Translations under genes and position numbers: made by a program
Assembly (NCBI RefSeq): GCF_000378305.1
Contig: NZ_KB899539.1
Location: 281,854-345,853 of the forward strand
DNA: 64,000 nucleotides
From: Thioalkalivibrio sp. ALJ12
GTDB taxonomy: Bacteria; Pseudomonadota; Gammaproteobacteria; Ectothiorhodospirales; Ectothiorhodospiraceae
Direction of reading: 5' to 3'
Shown: positions 55,588 through 64,000 of the stretch, one piece after another
How the letters are laid out: each line of letters starts with the position of its first letter
Numbering within the stretch: position 1 is the stretch's first letter
Notes under the pieces: model-generated
The model's input: the letters and a program-made list of their open reading frames with translations, nothing else
Databases searched by the model: none
What the model was told of the DNA's origin: nothing

Positions 55588-56345
55588 TGGCGACGCGTAA
55601 TCGCCTCCACGGATACGAGAACGTGGCCGCAGCCGGCCACGAGCAGCGCGTCGCGGAACATATCGAGCTGGTGCACCGCATCGCGCACCATCTGATGGCT
55701 CGCCTCCCTTCCTCGGTCCAGGTCGATGACCTGATCCAGGCCGGCATGATTGGCCTGCTGGAGGCCGCGCGGCAATTCGAGGGCGGGCAGGGCGCGACGT
55801 TTGCGACCTACGCCGGGATTCGCATCCGTGGCGCGATGATCGACGAGTTACGCCGCAGTGACTGGACCCCGAGATCGGTGCACCGCAACAGCCGCAAGAT
55901 CGCCGAGGCGATCCAGACGGTCGAGGCCAGGGAGGGGCGTGCGGCGCGCGGGGTCGAGGTGGCCGAGGAACTCGAGGTCCCGATCGACGAGTACTACTCG
56001 ATGCTGCAGGACCATGCCGGCGCCCATCTGTTCGCGCTGGATGATCTGGGCGGCACCGATGGTGATGCGGACCGGGTGATCGAGGGGCAGGAGGCCTCGC
56101 CCTCGCGCACGATCGAGGCCGGGGAGTTTCGCGAGGAGCTGGCCGCCGCGCTGGGCGATTTGCCCGAACGCGAACGTCTGGTGTTGTCGCTTTATTACAT
56201 CGAGGAGCTCAACCTGCGCGAGATTGGCGCGGTACTCGGGGTGACCGAGTCGCGCGTCAGCCAGATCCGCAGTCAGGCCGTTATCCGACTGCGCGCGCGC
56301 CTGGGCTCCTGGCTCGAAGACGGCGAGGCTTTGCAGTTATTCTGA
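55584..56345 (+). CDS. fliA: Flagellar sigma factor FliA (sigma-28)
   Basis: A 253-residue sigma factor for late flagellar and chemotaxis genes. Region 2 is LVHRIAHHLMARLPSSVQVD and FATYAGIRIRGAMIDELR; region 4 is LPERERLVLSLYYIEELNLR and then the helix-turn-helix LGVTESRVSQIRSQ. Tandem ATGs at 55584 and 55587 overlap the flhG stop; longer in-frame upstream sequence is only flhG out of frame. Confidence 0.95.
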   Translation: MMATRNRLHGYENVAAAGHEQRVAEHIELVHRIAHHLMARLPSSVQVDDLIQAGMIGLLEAARQFEGGQGATFATYAGIRIRGAMIDELRRSDWTPRSVHRNSRKIAEAIQTVEAREGRAARGVEVAEELEVPIDEYYSMLQDHAGAHLFALDDLGGTDGDADRVIEGQEASPSRTIEAGEFREELAAALGDLPERERLVLSLYYIEELNLREIGAVLGVTESRVSQIRSQAVIRLRARLGSWLEDGEALQLF

Positions 56346-56392
56346 AGGCCAAGCTCTAGTACTCATATGAATCATTTATCCCGGAGTGACCT

Positions 56393-56785
56393 GTGGACAA
56401 GGGAATGAAAATTCTCATCGTGGACGACTTCTCCACGATGCGACGGATCATCAAGAACCTGTTGCGTGATCTTGGCTTCAACAACACCCAAGAGGCCGAT
56501 GACGGCAGCACGGCATTGCCGATGCTCCAGAACGGCGACTTCGATTTTCTGATTACCGACTGGAACATGCCCAATATGCCGGGCATCGACCTGCTGCGGG
56601 CGGTGCGTGCCGACGAGAAGCTGAAGACGATGCCGGTGCTGATGGTGACGGCGGAGGCCAAGCGGGATCAGATCGTCGAGGCGGCCGAGGCGGGCGTGAA
56701 CGGCTACGTGGTGAAGCCCTTTACTGCGGAAACCCTCAAGGAAAAGATCGACAAAATATTCGAACGCATTGAATCCCAAGGCTAG
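56393..56785 (+). CDS. cheY: Chemotaxis response regulator CheY
   Basis: A 130-residue single receiver domain that carries the signal from CheA to Fli[13 protein letters not shown] gives the acidic pair, LITDWNMPN carries the phosphorylated Asp56, VTAEAK gives the switch Thr, and VVKPF contains Lys108. A GTG start with GGAG 6 nt upstream is preferred over the ATG at 56405. Confidence 0.96.
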   Translation: MDKGMKILIVDDFSTMRRIIKNLLRDLGFNNTQEADDGSTALPMLQNGDFDFLITDWNMPNMPGIDLLRAVRADEKLKTMPVLMVTAEAKRDQIVEAAEAGVNGYVVKPFTAETLKEKIDKIFERIESQG

Positions 56786-56795
56786 TTTGGGATTC
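56771..56795 (+). repeat. Hairpin overlapping the cheY stop codon
   Basis: GAATCCCAA (56771-56779) and TTGGGATTC (56787-56795) form a perfect 9-bp stem with the TAG stop in the loop region. There is no T-run. It may stabilise the upstream mRNA or uncouple cheY from cheZ. A second palindrome, GGGATCGATCCC, lies at about 56835-56846 in the same gap. Confidence 0.6.
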
Positions 56796-56887
56796 GGTGT
56801 CGAAGTCTCCTGGTCCAGACAAATGGATGGCCGGGGGATCGATCCCGGTCATCACGTTCGGGATGGGGAGCGAGCAAGGGGCTTTGG

Positions 56888-57664
56888 ATGACAGACCAAG
56901 AACAATCGATCAGTGAGCAGCAAATCGCTCGCGCGCGGGAGCTCGTGCAGGTTCTGGAGGCGGGGGATGAGGTGGCCGCGCGCGCGTTGATCCAGGATCT
57001 GGCGCGCCCCTACGACCGCGAACTCTTCGACGAGCTCGGAAAACTTACGCGCGACCTGCACGAGGCCTTGCAAAGCTTCCGGGGGGATTCGCGGCTGGTC
57101 GAGTTGACCCAGGCCGAGATCCCGGATGCCCGCGAGCGTCTCAATTATGTGGTCACGATGACCGAGAAGGCCGCGCACGAGACCCTGACCGCGATCGAGA
57201 CGAGTCTCCCCATTGCCGAATCGTTCAGCCAGCAGGCCGGCCAACTGACGGCGAAGTGGACCCGTTTTCGCAATCGGCAACTCTCGGTCGACGAGTTCCG
57301 GGAGTTCGCTCGTGAGCTGGACGAGTTTTTTGCTCAGGCCAACGACGATACCGAAGAGCTGCGCCGCCTGCTGTCGGAGGTTCTGATGGCGCAGAGCTAC
57401 CAGGATATTACCGGGCAGGTGATCCGGCGCGTGATTCAGCTCGTGACCGACCTGGAGGAGAACCTGGTCACGCTGATTCGGCTGTCCAGCGGGCGTATGG
57501 AGACGGTCGAGGCTGCGGAGAAGACGCTGGATGACGATGCCGAGCGGCGTGAGGGCGATCGGCGTGGACACGGGCCAGCAGTGCCGAAGACTCAAGATTC
57601 CGGCCAGGATGTCGTTCAAGGACAGGACGAGGTGGACGATCTGTTGTCCAGCCTGGGCTTCTAG
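56888..57664 (+). CDS. cheZ: CheY-P phosphatase CheZ
   Basis: A 258-residue helical protein that dephosphorylates CheY-P. The phosphatase helix carries LMAQSYQDITGQVIRRVIQL (near residues 160-178), with the catalytic Asp and Gln in QDITGQ. The C-terminus GQDEVDDLLSSLGF is the CheY-binding helix. Confidence 0.95.
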   Translation: MTDQEQSISEQQIARARELVQVLEAGDEVAARALIQDLARPYDRELFDELGKLTRDLHEALQSFRGDSRLVELTQAEIPDARERLNYVVTMTEKAAHETLTAIETSLPIAESFSQQAGQLTAKWTRFRNRQLSVDEFREFARELDEFFAQANDDTEELRRLLSEVLMAQSYQDITGQVIRRVIQLVTDLEENLVTLIRLSSGRMETVEAAEKTLDDDAERREGDRRGHGPAVPKTQDSGQDVVQGQDEVDDLLSSLGF

Positions 57665-57743
57665 GTAGCCCGCTGATCCCTGAATCGGCGGCTTCCCGGC
57701 GCCCACCCCTCAACGGCAAGCCTCACCGGAACGGAGAGACCGA

Positions 57744-59876
57744 ATGGCCATCGACCCCAACGACGAAATCCTTCAGGACTTCCTGATCGAGGCCGGGGAA
57801 CTGCTCGAAGGACTCAACGAGCAGCTGATCGACCTGGAACAGCATCCCGATGACCGGGATCTGTTGAACGCGGTATTCCGCAGCTTTCACACGATCAAGG
57901 GTGGCGCGGGCTTTCTGAGCCTGGATCCGCTGGTGACCGTCTGCCATCACGCAGAGGATGTGTTTAATCTCCTGCGCAATGGGGAACGTCAGGTCGACGG
58001 TCACCTGATGGATACCATGCTGCGGGTCCTCGATACGTTGAACGTGATGTTTGGCGACCTCCGCTCCGGGGTCGATCCGACGCCCGCGGAGGCCGATCTC
58101 GTCGAAGACCTGCGGCGGATGGCCAAGAATGAAGACGTGGCCGGCAATTCCGAACCCGCCGCAATCGCGACGCCAGACGTGCCCCCCGAACCGGAGCCGG
58201 AACCGGCACCCCCCGCCGAGGTGGAAGCCACTGCGAAGGCTGGAGGGGATGAGTCGGGGCTGGTCGGTGCCGATGACGAGATTACCGATGACGAGTTCGA
58301 GGCCCTGCTGGATTCGCTGCACGGCGATGGTTCGCCGCAGGCGGCCCAGGACTCCGCTACGCCGTCGACTGAGGACGCCGGGTTGCCCGGCACCGATTCG
58401 GATGCAGCCGGGCCAGGGGACGACGGCGAGGACCTGATTTCCGACGATGAGTTCGAGAACCTGCTGGACGAGTTGCAGGCACGAGGTCATGGGCCTCCTG
58501 CCACTGCAGCGCCGGCACCCGCTGTGACTGAGTCGTCCCCGCATGAAGAGCCGAGCGTGGAGCCCGAAGCCGCTGGCGCGACACAGGAACCGCCGGCTCC
58601 CGAAGCCAAGCCACAGGCGTCTTCGCCTGCGGCCGCGGCGGCCGGCGCCCGGCAGGCCCCTCAGGGCGAGGCCTCGGTCCGTGTGAACACCGAACGTCTC
58701 GACGAGATTATGAATCTGGTCGGGGAGCTGGTGCTCGTGCGCAACCGCCTGAGCATGTTGCGAACCCAGCACGTGGATGACGAGCTGGGCAAGGCCATTA
58801 GTTCGCTGGCGCTGGTCACGTCGGATCTTCAGACGTCGGTGATGAAGACCCGCATGCAACCGGTGAACAAGGTCTTCAATCGCTTCCCGCGCGTGATCCG
58901 CGATCTGTCGCGCAGCCTGGGCAAGGAGATCGAGCTGGAGATCTTCGGCGAGGACACCGACCTCGACAAGAACCTGGTCGAGGCCCTGTCCGATCCGCTG
59001 GTGCATCTGGTGCGCAACGCCGTGGATCATGGGATCGAGACTCCGGAGGTGCGCGAGAAGGCCGGCAAACCGCGCAAGGGTACGGTGGTGCTCGGCGCGG
59101 CGCAGGAAGGCGATCACATCGCCTTGCTGATCAAGGACGATGGGGGTGGCATGGATCCGCAGGCCCTGCGGCGCAAGGTCGTCGAGAAGGGTCTGATGGA
59201 ACCCGCGATGGCCGAGCGGATGACCGATCGCGAGGCCTTCAACGTCATCTTCATGGCCGGGTTCTCCACCAAGACCGAGATCTCGGATGTGTCCGGTCGC
59301 GGGGTGGGGATGGACGTCGTCAAGACGAAGATCTCGCAGCTCAACGGCACCATCGAGATCGATTCCGAGATCGGTGTCGGGACCACGCTGCGGGTGAAGC
59401 TGCCGCTGACCCTGGCGATCCTCCCTGCATTGATGGTCATCCTCGACGGGCGGCGATTCGCGATCCCGCTGGCGTCTGTCTCGGAGATCCTGGACCTGGA
59501 TCTGACCAAGACCCATTACGTGGATGATCAGGAGGTCATTGTCGTAAGAAATCAGGCGCTTCCGGTTCACTATCTCAAGCGGTGGTTGAAGCCGGGGTTC
59601 ATCCCCGAAGCCAAACCGGAATCGCATGTGGTCGTGGTGCATACCGCGGATCGCAAGGTAGGGCTGGTCGTCGATGATCTGGTGGGGCAGGAAGAGGTGG
59701 TCATCAAGCCACTGGGGCAGAACCTGCAGGGCGTGAAGGGCCTGGCAGGCGCGACCATCACGGGTGATGGAGGGATTGCGCTGATCCTGGATGTCGCCGA
59801 TCTCGTGGGTTTGTTGACGCACAAGATCCCGTCGGCGGGCCGCACCCGGCGGCCTGCGCAAACAATCGAGGGCTAA
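57744..59876 (+). CDS. cheA: Chemotaxis histidine kinase CheA
   Basis: A 710-residue kinase. The N-terminal HPt domain has the phosphorylated His49 in SFHTIKGGAGFL. A Pro/Ala/Glu-rich linker (about 130-310) replaces a recognisable P2 domain and holds two similar motifs, ITDDEFEALLDSLHG (near 180) and ISDDEFENLLDELQ (near 232). The dimerisation domain begins near VNTERLDEIMNLVGELVLVR, the ATPase domain has NAVDHGIE and DDGGGMD, and the CheW-like regulatory domain ends the protein. Confidence 0.96.
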   Translation: MAIDPNDEILQDFLIEAGELLEGLNEQLIDLEQHPDDRDLLNAVFRSFHTIKGGAGFLSLDPLVTVCHHAEDVFNLLRNGERQVDGHLMDTMLRVLDTLNVMFGDLRSGVDPTPAEADLVEDLRRMAKNEDVAGNSEPAAIATPDVPPEPEPEPAPPAEVEATAKAGGDESGLVGADDEITDDEFEALLDSLHGDGSPQAAQDSATPSTEDAGLPGTDSDAAGPGDDGEDLISDDEFENLLDELQARGHGPPATAAPAPAVTESSPHEEPSVEPEAAGATQEPPAPEAKPQASSPAAAAAGARQAPQGEASVRVNTERLDEIMNLVGELVLVRNRLSMLRTQHVDDELGKAISSLALVTSDLQTSVMKTRMQPVNKVFNRFPRVIRDLSRSLGKEIELEIFGEDTDLDKNLVEALSDPLVHLVRNAVDHGIETPEVREKAGKPRKGTVVLGAAQEGDHIALLIKDDGGGMDPQALRRKVVEKGLMEPAMAERMTDREAFNVIFMAGFSTKTEISDVSGRGVGMDVVKTKISQLNGTIEIDSEIGVGTTLRVKLPLTLAILPALMVILDGRRFAIPLASVSEILDLDLTKTHYVDDQEVIVVRNQALPVHYLKRWLKPGFIPEAKPESHVVVVHTADRKVGLVVDDLVGQEEVVIKPLGQNLQGVKGLAGATITGDGGIALILDVADLVGLLTHKIPSAGRTRRPAQTIEG

Positions 59877-59878
59877 GG

Positions 59879-60985
59879 ATGCCGGTTAAGGTACTGGTGG
59901 TGGATGACTCCGGGTTTTTCCGCCGTCGCATCAGTGAAATTCTGGACGCCGACGCGGGGATCGAGGTCGTCGGCAGCGCGGAGAACGGCGAGGAGGCGAT
60001 TCGCAAGGTCAAGGAACTGGACCCGGATGTCGTGACCATGGATATCGAGATGCCCGTGATGGACGGCATCACCGCGGTGCGCCGGATCATGGCCGAGAAC
60101 CCCCGGCCGGTACTGATGTTCTCGAGTCTGACCACCGAGGGGGCCCAGGCGACCCTGGATGCGCTTGAGGCAGGGGCGGTGGACTTTCTGCCGAAGCGCT
60201 TCAGCGACATCGCGTCCGACGAGGACAGCGCGCGCATGCTGCTGCGCCGGCGGGTGCGCAGCCTTTCGCGCAGCCGGGCCCGTTCGGTCAGCCAGCCAGG
60301 GAGCGTTCGACCAGCGGTCGAGGCCCGCCCTTCTGCGCGTCGTGAAGAGTCCGACCGCAAGGCGGCCGAGGTACAGCGACAGGCCCCGCCGGTCAGTCGG
60401 CCCGCCGTGCCGCTGCGGCAGGTCCGCGCGGTGTTGATCGGGACGTCCACCGGGGGGCCGGTGGCCTTGCAGGAAGTGCTCAAGGCCCTGCCGGCGAACT
60501 TCCCACAGCCGATCTTGCTGATTCAGCACATGCCTGCGAGCTTTACGCCGGCCTTCGCGGAGCGCCTGGACGCCATGTGCCAAATTCGGGTCAAGCAGGC
60601 ACAGGATGGCGATGTCATGCGCCCTGGGGTGGCCCTGTTGGCCCCCGGCGGTCTGCAAACCACGCTGGAGCGCGGCAGCCAGACAACGGTGCGCGTGACC
60701 GAGAGCCCGTTGGGCACGATCTACAAGCCCAGCGTGGATGCCGCGTTCAGCTCGGCGGTCGAGGCCTTGCGCGGGCAGGTGCTCGCCGTGGTGCTAACCG
60801 GGATGGGCGCAGATGGCCGCGAAGGTGCGCGGGCTTTGAAGACCGCCGGGGCGCAGGTCTGGGCACAGGACGCGGCCACCTCGGTGGTGTATGGGATGCC
60901 GGCTGCAGTCGCAGAGGCCGGGCTCGTGGACCAGGTGTATCCGTTGCCGGATGTGGGTCCGGCACTGGTCAAGGGGTTCTGCTAG
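59879..60985 (+). CDS. cheB: Chemotaxis methylesterase/response regulator CheB
   Basis: A 368-residue protein that removes methyl groups from chemoreceptors when phosphorylated by CheA. The receiver domain has LVVDDSGFFRRR and phospho-Asp55 in MDIEMP. The esterase domain shows GTSTGGPVALQEVL (catalytic Ser), LIQHMPASFTPAFAERLD (His) and LTGMGADGREGARAL (Asp). It lies 2 nt after cheA and abuts motC. Confidence 0.96.
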   Translation: MPVKVLVVDDSGFFRRRISEILDADAGIEVVGSAENGEEAIRKVKELDPDVVTMDIEMPVMDGITAVRRIMAENPRPVLMFSSLTTEGAQATLDALEAGAVDFLPKRFSDIASDEDSARMLLRRRVRSLSRSRARSVSQPGSVRPAVEARPSARREESDRKAAEVQRQAPPVSRPAVPLRQVRAVLIGTSTGGPVALQEVLKALPANFPQPILLIQHMPASFTPAFAERLDAMCQIRVKQAQDGDVMRPGVALLAPGGLQTTLERGSQTTVRVTESPLGTIYKPSVDAAFSSAVEALRGQVLAVVLTGMGADGREGARALKTAGAQVWAQDAATSVVYGMPAAVAEAGLVDQVYPLPDVGPALVKGFC

Positions 60986-61729
60986 ATGGATATCCTGAGC
61001 CTCATCGGGATCACCCTGGGGCTCGTCGCGGTGCTCGGGGGGAGTATCGCGAAGGGGAGTGGTCTGGGCGCACTCTGGAACGCGGCCGCGTTTGTGATCG
61101 TGGTCCTGGGGACGCTGGGGGCAACCCTGGTGCAGGCGCGCATGGCGGTGTTTCTTCACGGGATGCGCATTCTGCCCTGGGCATTCAAGCCGCCGCGGAT
61201 CGACAACGAGGCGATGCTGGCTCGCATCGTGGAGTGGTCCAACGTGGCACGCAAGGAAGGGCTGCTGGGTCTGGAGACGCTGGCCGACGAGGAGACCGAC
61301 GAATTCGCGCGCAAGGGTCTGCAGTTGCTGGTGGATGGCTCCGAGCCGCAGACCATCCGCCAGATCCTCGAGGCGGATCTGGACAACCGCGAGCATTTTG
61401 ATACCCAGGGGGCCAAGGTATTCGAGAGCATGGGGGTGTACGCCCCGACGCTTGGCATTGTCGGCGCGGTGATGGGTCTGATGGCGGTCATGCAGAACCT
61501 GGCTGACCCCAGCAAGCTGGGAGCGGGGATTGCCGCGGCCTTTGTCGCCACGATCTACGGGATTGCTTCGGCAAACCTCCTGTTCCTGCCGGTGGCGAAC
61601 AAGCTGAAATCAATCATCCAGAAGCGCTCGCAGCACCAGTTGATGCTGATGGAGGGGCTGATCTCAATCGCCGAGGGCGAAAACCCCCGCAACATTGAAA
61701 GCAAGCTTAGCGGCTTCATCCACGAGTGA
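60986..61729 (+). CDS. motC: Flagellar stator protein MotC (MotA family)
   Basis: A 247-residue stator subunit with four membrane helices (two near the N-terminus, two around residues 145-210). The MotA-type hallmarks are LARIVEWSNVARKEGLLGLE and ESMGVYAPTLGIVGAVMGLM. The location after cheB and next to motD matches the Pseudomonas MotCD stator rather than MotAB. Confidence 0.93.
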   Translation: MDILSLIGITLGLVAVLGGSIAKGSGLGALWNAAAFVIVVLGTLGATLVQARMAVFLHGMRILPWAFKPPRIDNEAMLARIVEWSNVARKEGLLGLETLADEETDEFARKGLQLLVDGSEPQTIRQILEADLDNREHFDTQGAKVFESMGVYAPTLGIVGAVMGLMAVMQNLADPSKLGAGIAAAFVATIYGIASANLLFLPVANKLKSIIQKRSQHQLMLMEGLISIAEGENPRNIESKLSGFIHE

Positions 61730-61736
61730 GGTCGCG

Positions 61737-62654
61737 ATGGCCCGGCGCAAACGCCAAGAAGAAGCGGAGAATCACGAGGCCTGGGCCATCCCGTATGGCG
61801 ACCTGGTCACGCTGCTGCTGGCGTTTTTCGTGGTGATGTACGCGATCTCCTCGGTGGATGACGGCAAGTATCGTGTGCTGTCGGAGTCGCTGGTGGACGC
61901 CTTCCGGGCACCGGCGCAGACCGATCCGATCCAGGTGGGAGAACCGACGGTGTCGCGTGAGCAGTCCCTGGACGAGATGCGCGCGCTGGTTCCGATTGAT
62001 GTGCAGCCCGGCATCGTTGACGACGGTGTAGCACCCATCGACATGGCCTTATCCGGGCTACTGGACGATGCGGGTACGGATGACGAGCTGCAGGAGTTCC
62101 TGGAGGCACTGGCCGAGGTCGCCGACGAGCTGGAAATGGCGATGGCCCCCTTGATCGAGGAGGGTGATCTCCGGGTAAGCCGCGAGGCGTACTGGCTGGA
62201 GATCGAGATCACCAGTCGGCTGTTGTTCGGGAGCGGTTCGGCTACGTTGAATCCCGAGGCCCGGGCCCTTCTGGACGAGGTCGGGGCGATCCTCGCGCCG
62301 CGGGTGTCGCGGGTGCACGTGGAGGGCCATACGGACAATGTCCCGATCCAGACGGCGGTCTATCCTTCCAACTGGGAGCTTTCTTCGGGGCGTGCCGCGG
62401 CCGTGGTGAGCGTGTTTGAAGACGCGGGCATCGAGCCGAAGAATCTGGTGGCCCTGGGATATGGTGAGCATCGTCCGGTCGCGAGCAATGATACCGAGCA
62501 AGGACGGGCGGAAAACCGGCGGGTGGCCATCGTGGTCCTGCCCGGCGCGCGCCCGCGCGAAGACGGGGCGCAGGAACCCGAGCAATTGCGCGAAGACCTT
62601 CCGCTCGCGCCGGGTGCACCAACGATGGATGGGGACGAGGGGGATACCGAGTGA
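61737..62654 (+). CDS. motD: Flagellar stator protein MotD (MotB family)
   Basis: A 305-residue stator subunit. Its single membrane helix carries the ion-binding Asp in PYGDLVTLLLAFFVVMYA (residues 20-37). The periplasmic OmpA-type domain that anchors to peptidoglycan has VHVEGHTDNVPIQ and ENRRVAIVV. The ATG at 61737 is chosen since the upstream in-frame ATG lies inside motC. Whether the ion is H+ or Na+ cannot be told from this. Confidence 0.93.
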   Translation: MARRKRQEEAENHEAWAIPYGDLVTLLLAFFVVMYAISSVDDGKYRVLSESLVDAFRAPAQTDPIQVGEPTVSREQSLDEMRALVPIDVQPGIVDDGVAPIDMALSGLLDDAGTDDELQEFLEALAEVADELEMAMAPLIEEGDLRVSREAYWLEIEITSRLLFGSGSATLNPEARALLDEVGAILAPRVSRVHVEGHTDNVPIQTAVYPSNWELSSGRAAAVVSVFEDAGIEPKNLVALGYGEHRPVASNDTEQGRAENRRVAIVVLPGARPREDGAQEPEQLREDLPLAPGAPTMDGDEGDTE

Positions 62655-63457
62655 AGATCTGGGCGGTGGCCAACCAGAAGGGCGGGGTGGGCAAGACCAC
62701 GACCACAGTCACCCTGAGTGGCCTGTTGTCGGGTCCGGAACAGCGCGTCCTGATGGTCGACGTCGACCCCCATGGCTCGCTGACGGCCTATTTCGGCCAC
62801 GACCCGGAGACCGCCACCCGCGGTGTGTACGAGCTGTTCAGCCAGTGCGCAGAGGGGAAGCGTCCTGATCCGCGGGGGTTGATCCGCGAGACCCGGTTCC
62901 CGGGGCTGGACCTGCTGACGGCCAGTACGGCACTGGCCACACTCGACCGGCAGCTTGGTACGCGCAGCGGGATGGGCCTGGTGCTGCGCCAGGCGCTGGA
63001 GCAGGTCGCCGACCAGTACGACTACGTGCTGATGGACTGCCCGCCCATGCTGGGCGTGTTGATGGTCAATGCCCTGGCGGCCTGTGACGAGCTGCTGGTC
63101 CCGGTGCAGACCGAGTTCCTTGCCCTCAAGGGCCTGGAACGCATGATCAATACCCTGAAAATGGTCCAGAAGTCGCGCAAGGCCGAGTTGCAGTACCGGA
63201 TCATTCCTACCCTGTTTGATCGGCGCACGCGCGCAGCGCACGAGGCGTTGGCCGAGCTGCGCCGCCTTTATGGCGATGAGGTCTGGCCCGGCGTGATCCC
63301 GGTTGATACGAAGTTTCGCGATGCGTCGAGCGCAGGCCAGCCGCTGTGCTTCATGATTCCGGACGCCCGGGGCGTACTGGCGTACTCGGACTTGCTGGAG
63401 GCGATTGGCGGGCAGCTTTCGCAGCCTCATGCCCGGACCCGGAGTCAGAAGGGATGA
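62651..63457 (+). CDS. parC: ParA-like ATPase ParC (polar chemotaxis array partitioning)
   Basis: A 268-residue MinD/ParA ATPase. The deviant Walker A is ANQKGGVGKTTTTVTLSG (near residue 7), then MVDVDPHGSLTAYFGH and DYVLMDCPPMLG. Its place between motD and a CheW-like gene identifies it as the chemotaxis ParC described in Vibrio and Pseudomonas rather than a chromosome-partition ParA. GTG start overlapping the motD stop; ATGA overlap with the next gene. Confidence 0.88.
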   Translation: MKIWAVANQKGGVGKTTTTVTLSGLLSGPEQRVLMVDVDPHGSLTAYFGHDPETATRGVYELFSQCAEGKRPDPRGLIRETRFPGLDLLTASTALATLDRQLGTRSGMGLVLRQALEQVADQYDYVLMDCPPMLGVLMVNALAACDELLVPVQTEFLALKGLERMINTLKMVQKSRKAELQYRIIPTLFDRRTRAAHEALAELRRLYGDEVWPGVIPVDTKFRDASSAGQPLCFMIPDARGVLAYSDLLEAIGGQLSQPHARTRSQKG

Positions 63458-64000
63458 ACCGTTCGCGTGATGACAACCTGGCACTCAAGGCCGAACCTGA
63501 AGCCCTGCATGACTATTTTGGCAGCCTGCTGGACGAACCGGCGCCGATCGCCCCGGCGCACCTGCTGCGCCCGGATATCCTCGAACCGAGACCGGCGCCC
63601 GCTGAACCGGAGCCGTTAGACGAACCAGAGCTCCCCGTGGTGGCCGAAGCGGTCGCGCCCCCCGTGCCTCCGCGCACGATTGTCGAGAGTGACGAGTATC
63701 CGCGTCCGTCCGAGCGATTCTCCGCCCTGGTGCTGGAGGCCGGGAATCTGACCCTGCTGGCGCCGCTGGCCTCGCTCGGCGGCGTTGCGCCGCTTGGGGA
63801 TCTGGATGTGCGCCCCACGCCCAACCACTCCGTCTGGTATCTGGGTCTGGCGGATACCAAACAGGGGCGAGTGCAGTTGATTGATCTTGCGGCCGTGGTG
63901 ACCCCCGAGGATCGGGAATATGAGCCGGAGACAGCCCGCCATGTCGTGTTCCTGGCCGGTTCGCGCTTCGCGCTGGCCTGCCGCTCGATTCAGGGGACCC
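63454..64000 (+). CDS. ParP-like CheW-domain protein (3' end outside window)
   Basis: The first 182 residues of a gene cut by the window edge. A Pro/Glu-rich N-terminus (ALHDYFGSLLDEPAPIAPAH, then repeats of AEPEP type) leads into a CheW-like fold (FSALVLEAGNLTLLAPLASL, then VWYLGLADTKQGRVQLIDLA). In Vibrio the partner of ParC is ParP, a CheW-like protein with this layout that links ParC to CheA at the pole. A plain second CheW is the alternative; a normal cheW would be expected further on. Confidence 0.75.
   Translation, partial: MNRSRDDNLALKAEPEALHDYFGSLLDEPAPIAPAHLLRPDILEPRPAPAEPEPLDEPELPVVAEAVAPPVPPRTIVESDEYPRPSERFSALVLEAGNLTLLAPLASLGGVAPLGDLDVRPTPNHSVWYLGLADTKQGRVQLIDLAAVVTPEDREYEPETARHVVFLAGSRFALACRSIQGT

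Noticed and set aside
1-64000. CRISPR array
   Set aside because: No regularly spaced repeats or cas genes were seen in any part of the window.

Overview
The window reads as chromosome of a GC-rich gammaproteobacterium, most likely a sulfur oxidiser of the Ectothiorhodospiraceae (Thioalkalivibrio-like). This is an inference from a Tat-exported SoxB thiosulfohydrolase, the Pseudomonas-type order of the flagellar and chemotaxis genes, and the overall codon use; no rRNA is present to settle it. Every gene I can support lies on the + strand.

Bases 1 to about 22,700 form a defence island. It starts with the 3' end of an HNH nuclease gene. A type I restriction-modification system follows, with hsdM and hsdS separated from hsdR by a GIY-YIG/DUF4357 nuclease, a large helicase-phospholipase D-zinc ribbon fusion (Mokosh type II-like) and a BrnT/BrnA toxin-antitoxin pair whose toxin frame has no normal start codon. 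Next come a Septu-like ATPase/HNH pair, a graveyard stretch holding a relic of another HsdR, and a tightly overlapping three-gene cassette (DUF6361 protein, two-HKD phospholipase D-like protein, SNF2-type helicase). I regard that cassette as a candidate antiphage system that is not clearly described. tRNA-Val(GAC) marks the edge of the island.

Bases 22,700 to 35,100 are mostly housekeeping: a ClsC-like phospholipase D lipoprotein, an exported NTF2-like protein, a zinc-ribbon RDD membrane protein, class I fructose-bisphosphate aldolase, soxB, rlmM, tmRNA (ssrA), a YjbQ-family protein and purL. Between the aldolase gene and soxB lies a strong unannotated candidate: a perfect FNR/Anr box placed exactly for a class II promoter, followed by a structured stretch of about 127 nt with a C/U-rich anti-Shine-Dalgarno segment and a Rho-independent terminator. 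It looks like an oxygen-responsive small RNA gene.

Bases 35,100 to 64,000 hold the polar flagellum and chemotaxis regulon: a PilZ-like gene, fleQ, a fleR homologue without its kinase FleS, fliEFGHIJK, fliLMNOPQR-flhBA, flhF-flhG-fliA, cheYZAB, motCD, a ParC-type ATPase and the start of a ParP/CheW-like gene cut by the window end. Near-consensus sigma-54 promoters precede fleR, fliE and fliL, giving a readable cascade (FleQ to FleR to structural operons, then FliA). FleR has lost the phosphorylation residues of its receiver domain, and CheA carries two short linker motifs resembling the CheY-binding peptides of FliM and CheZ.
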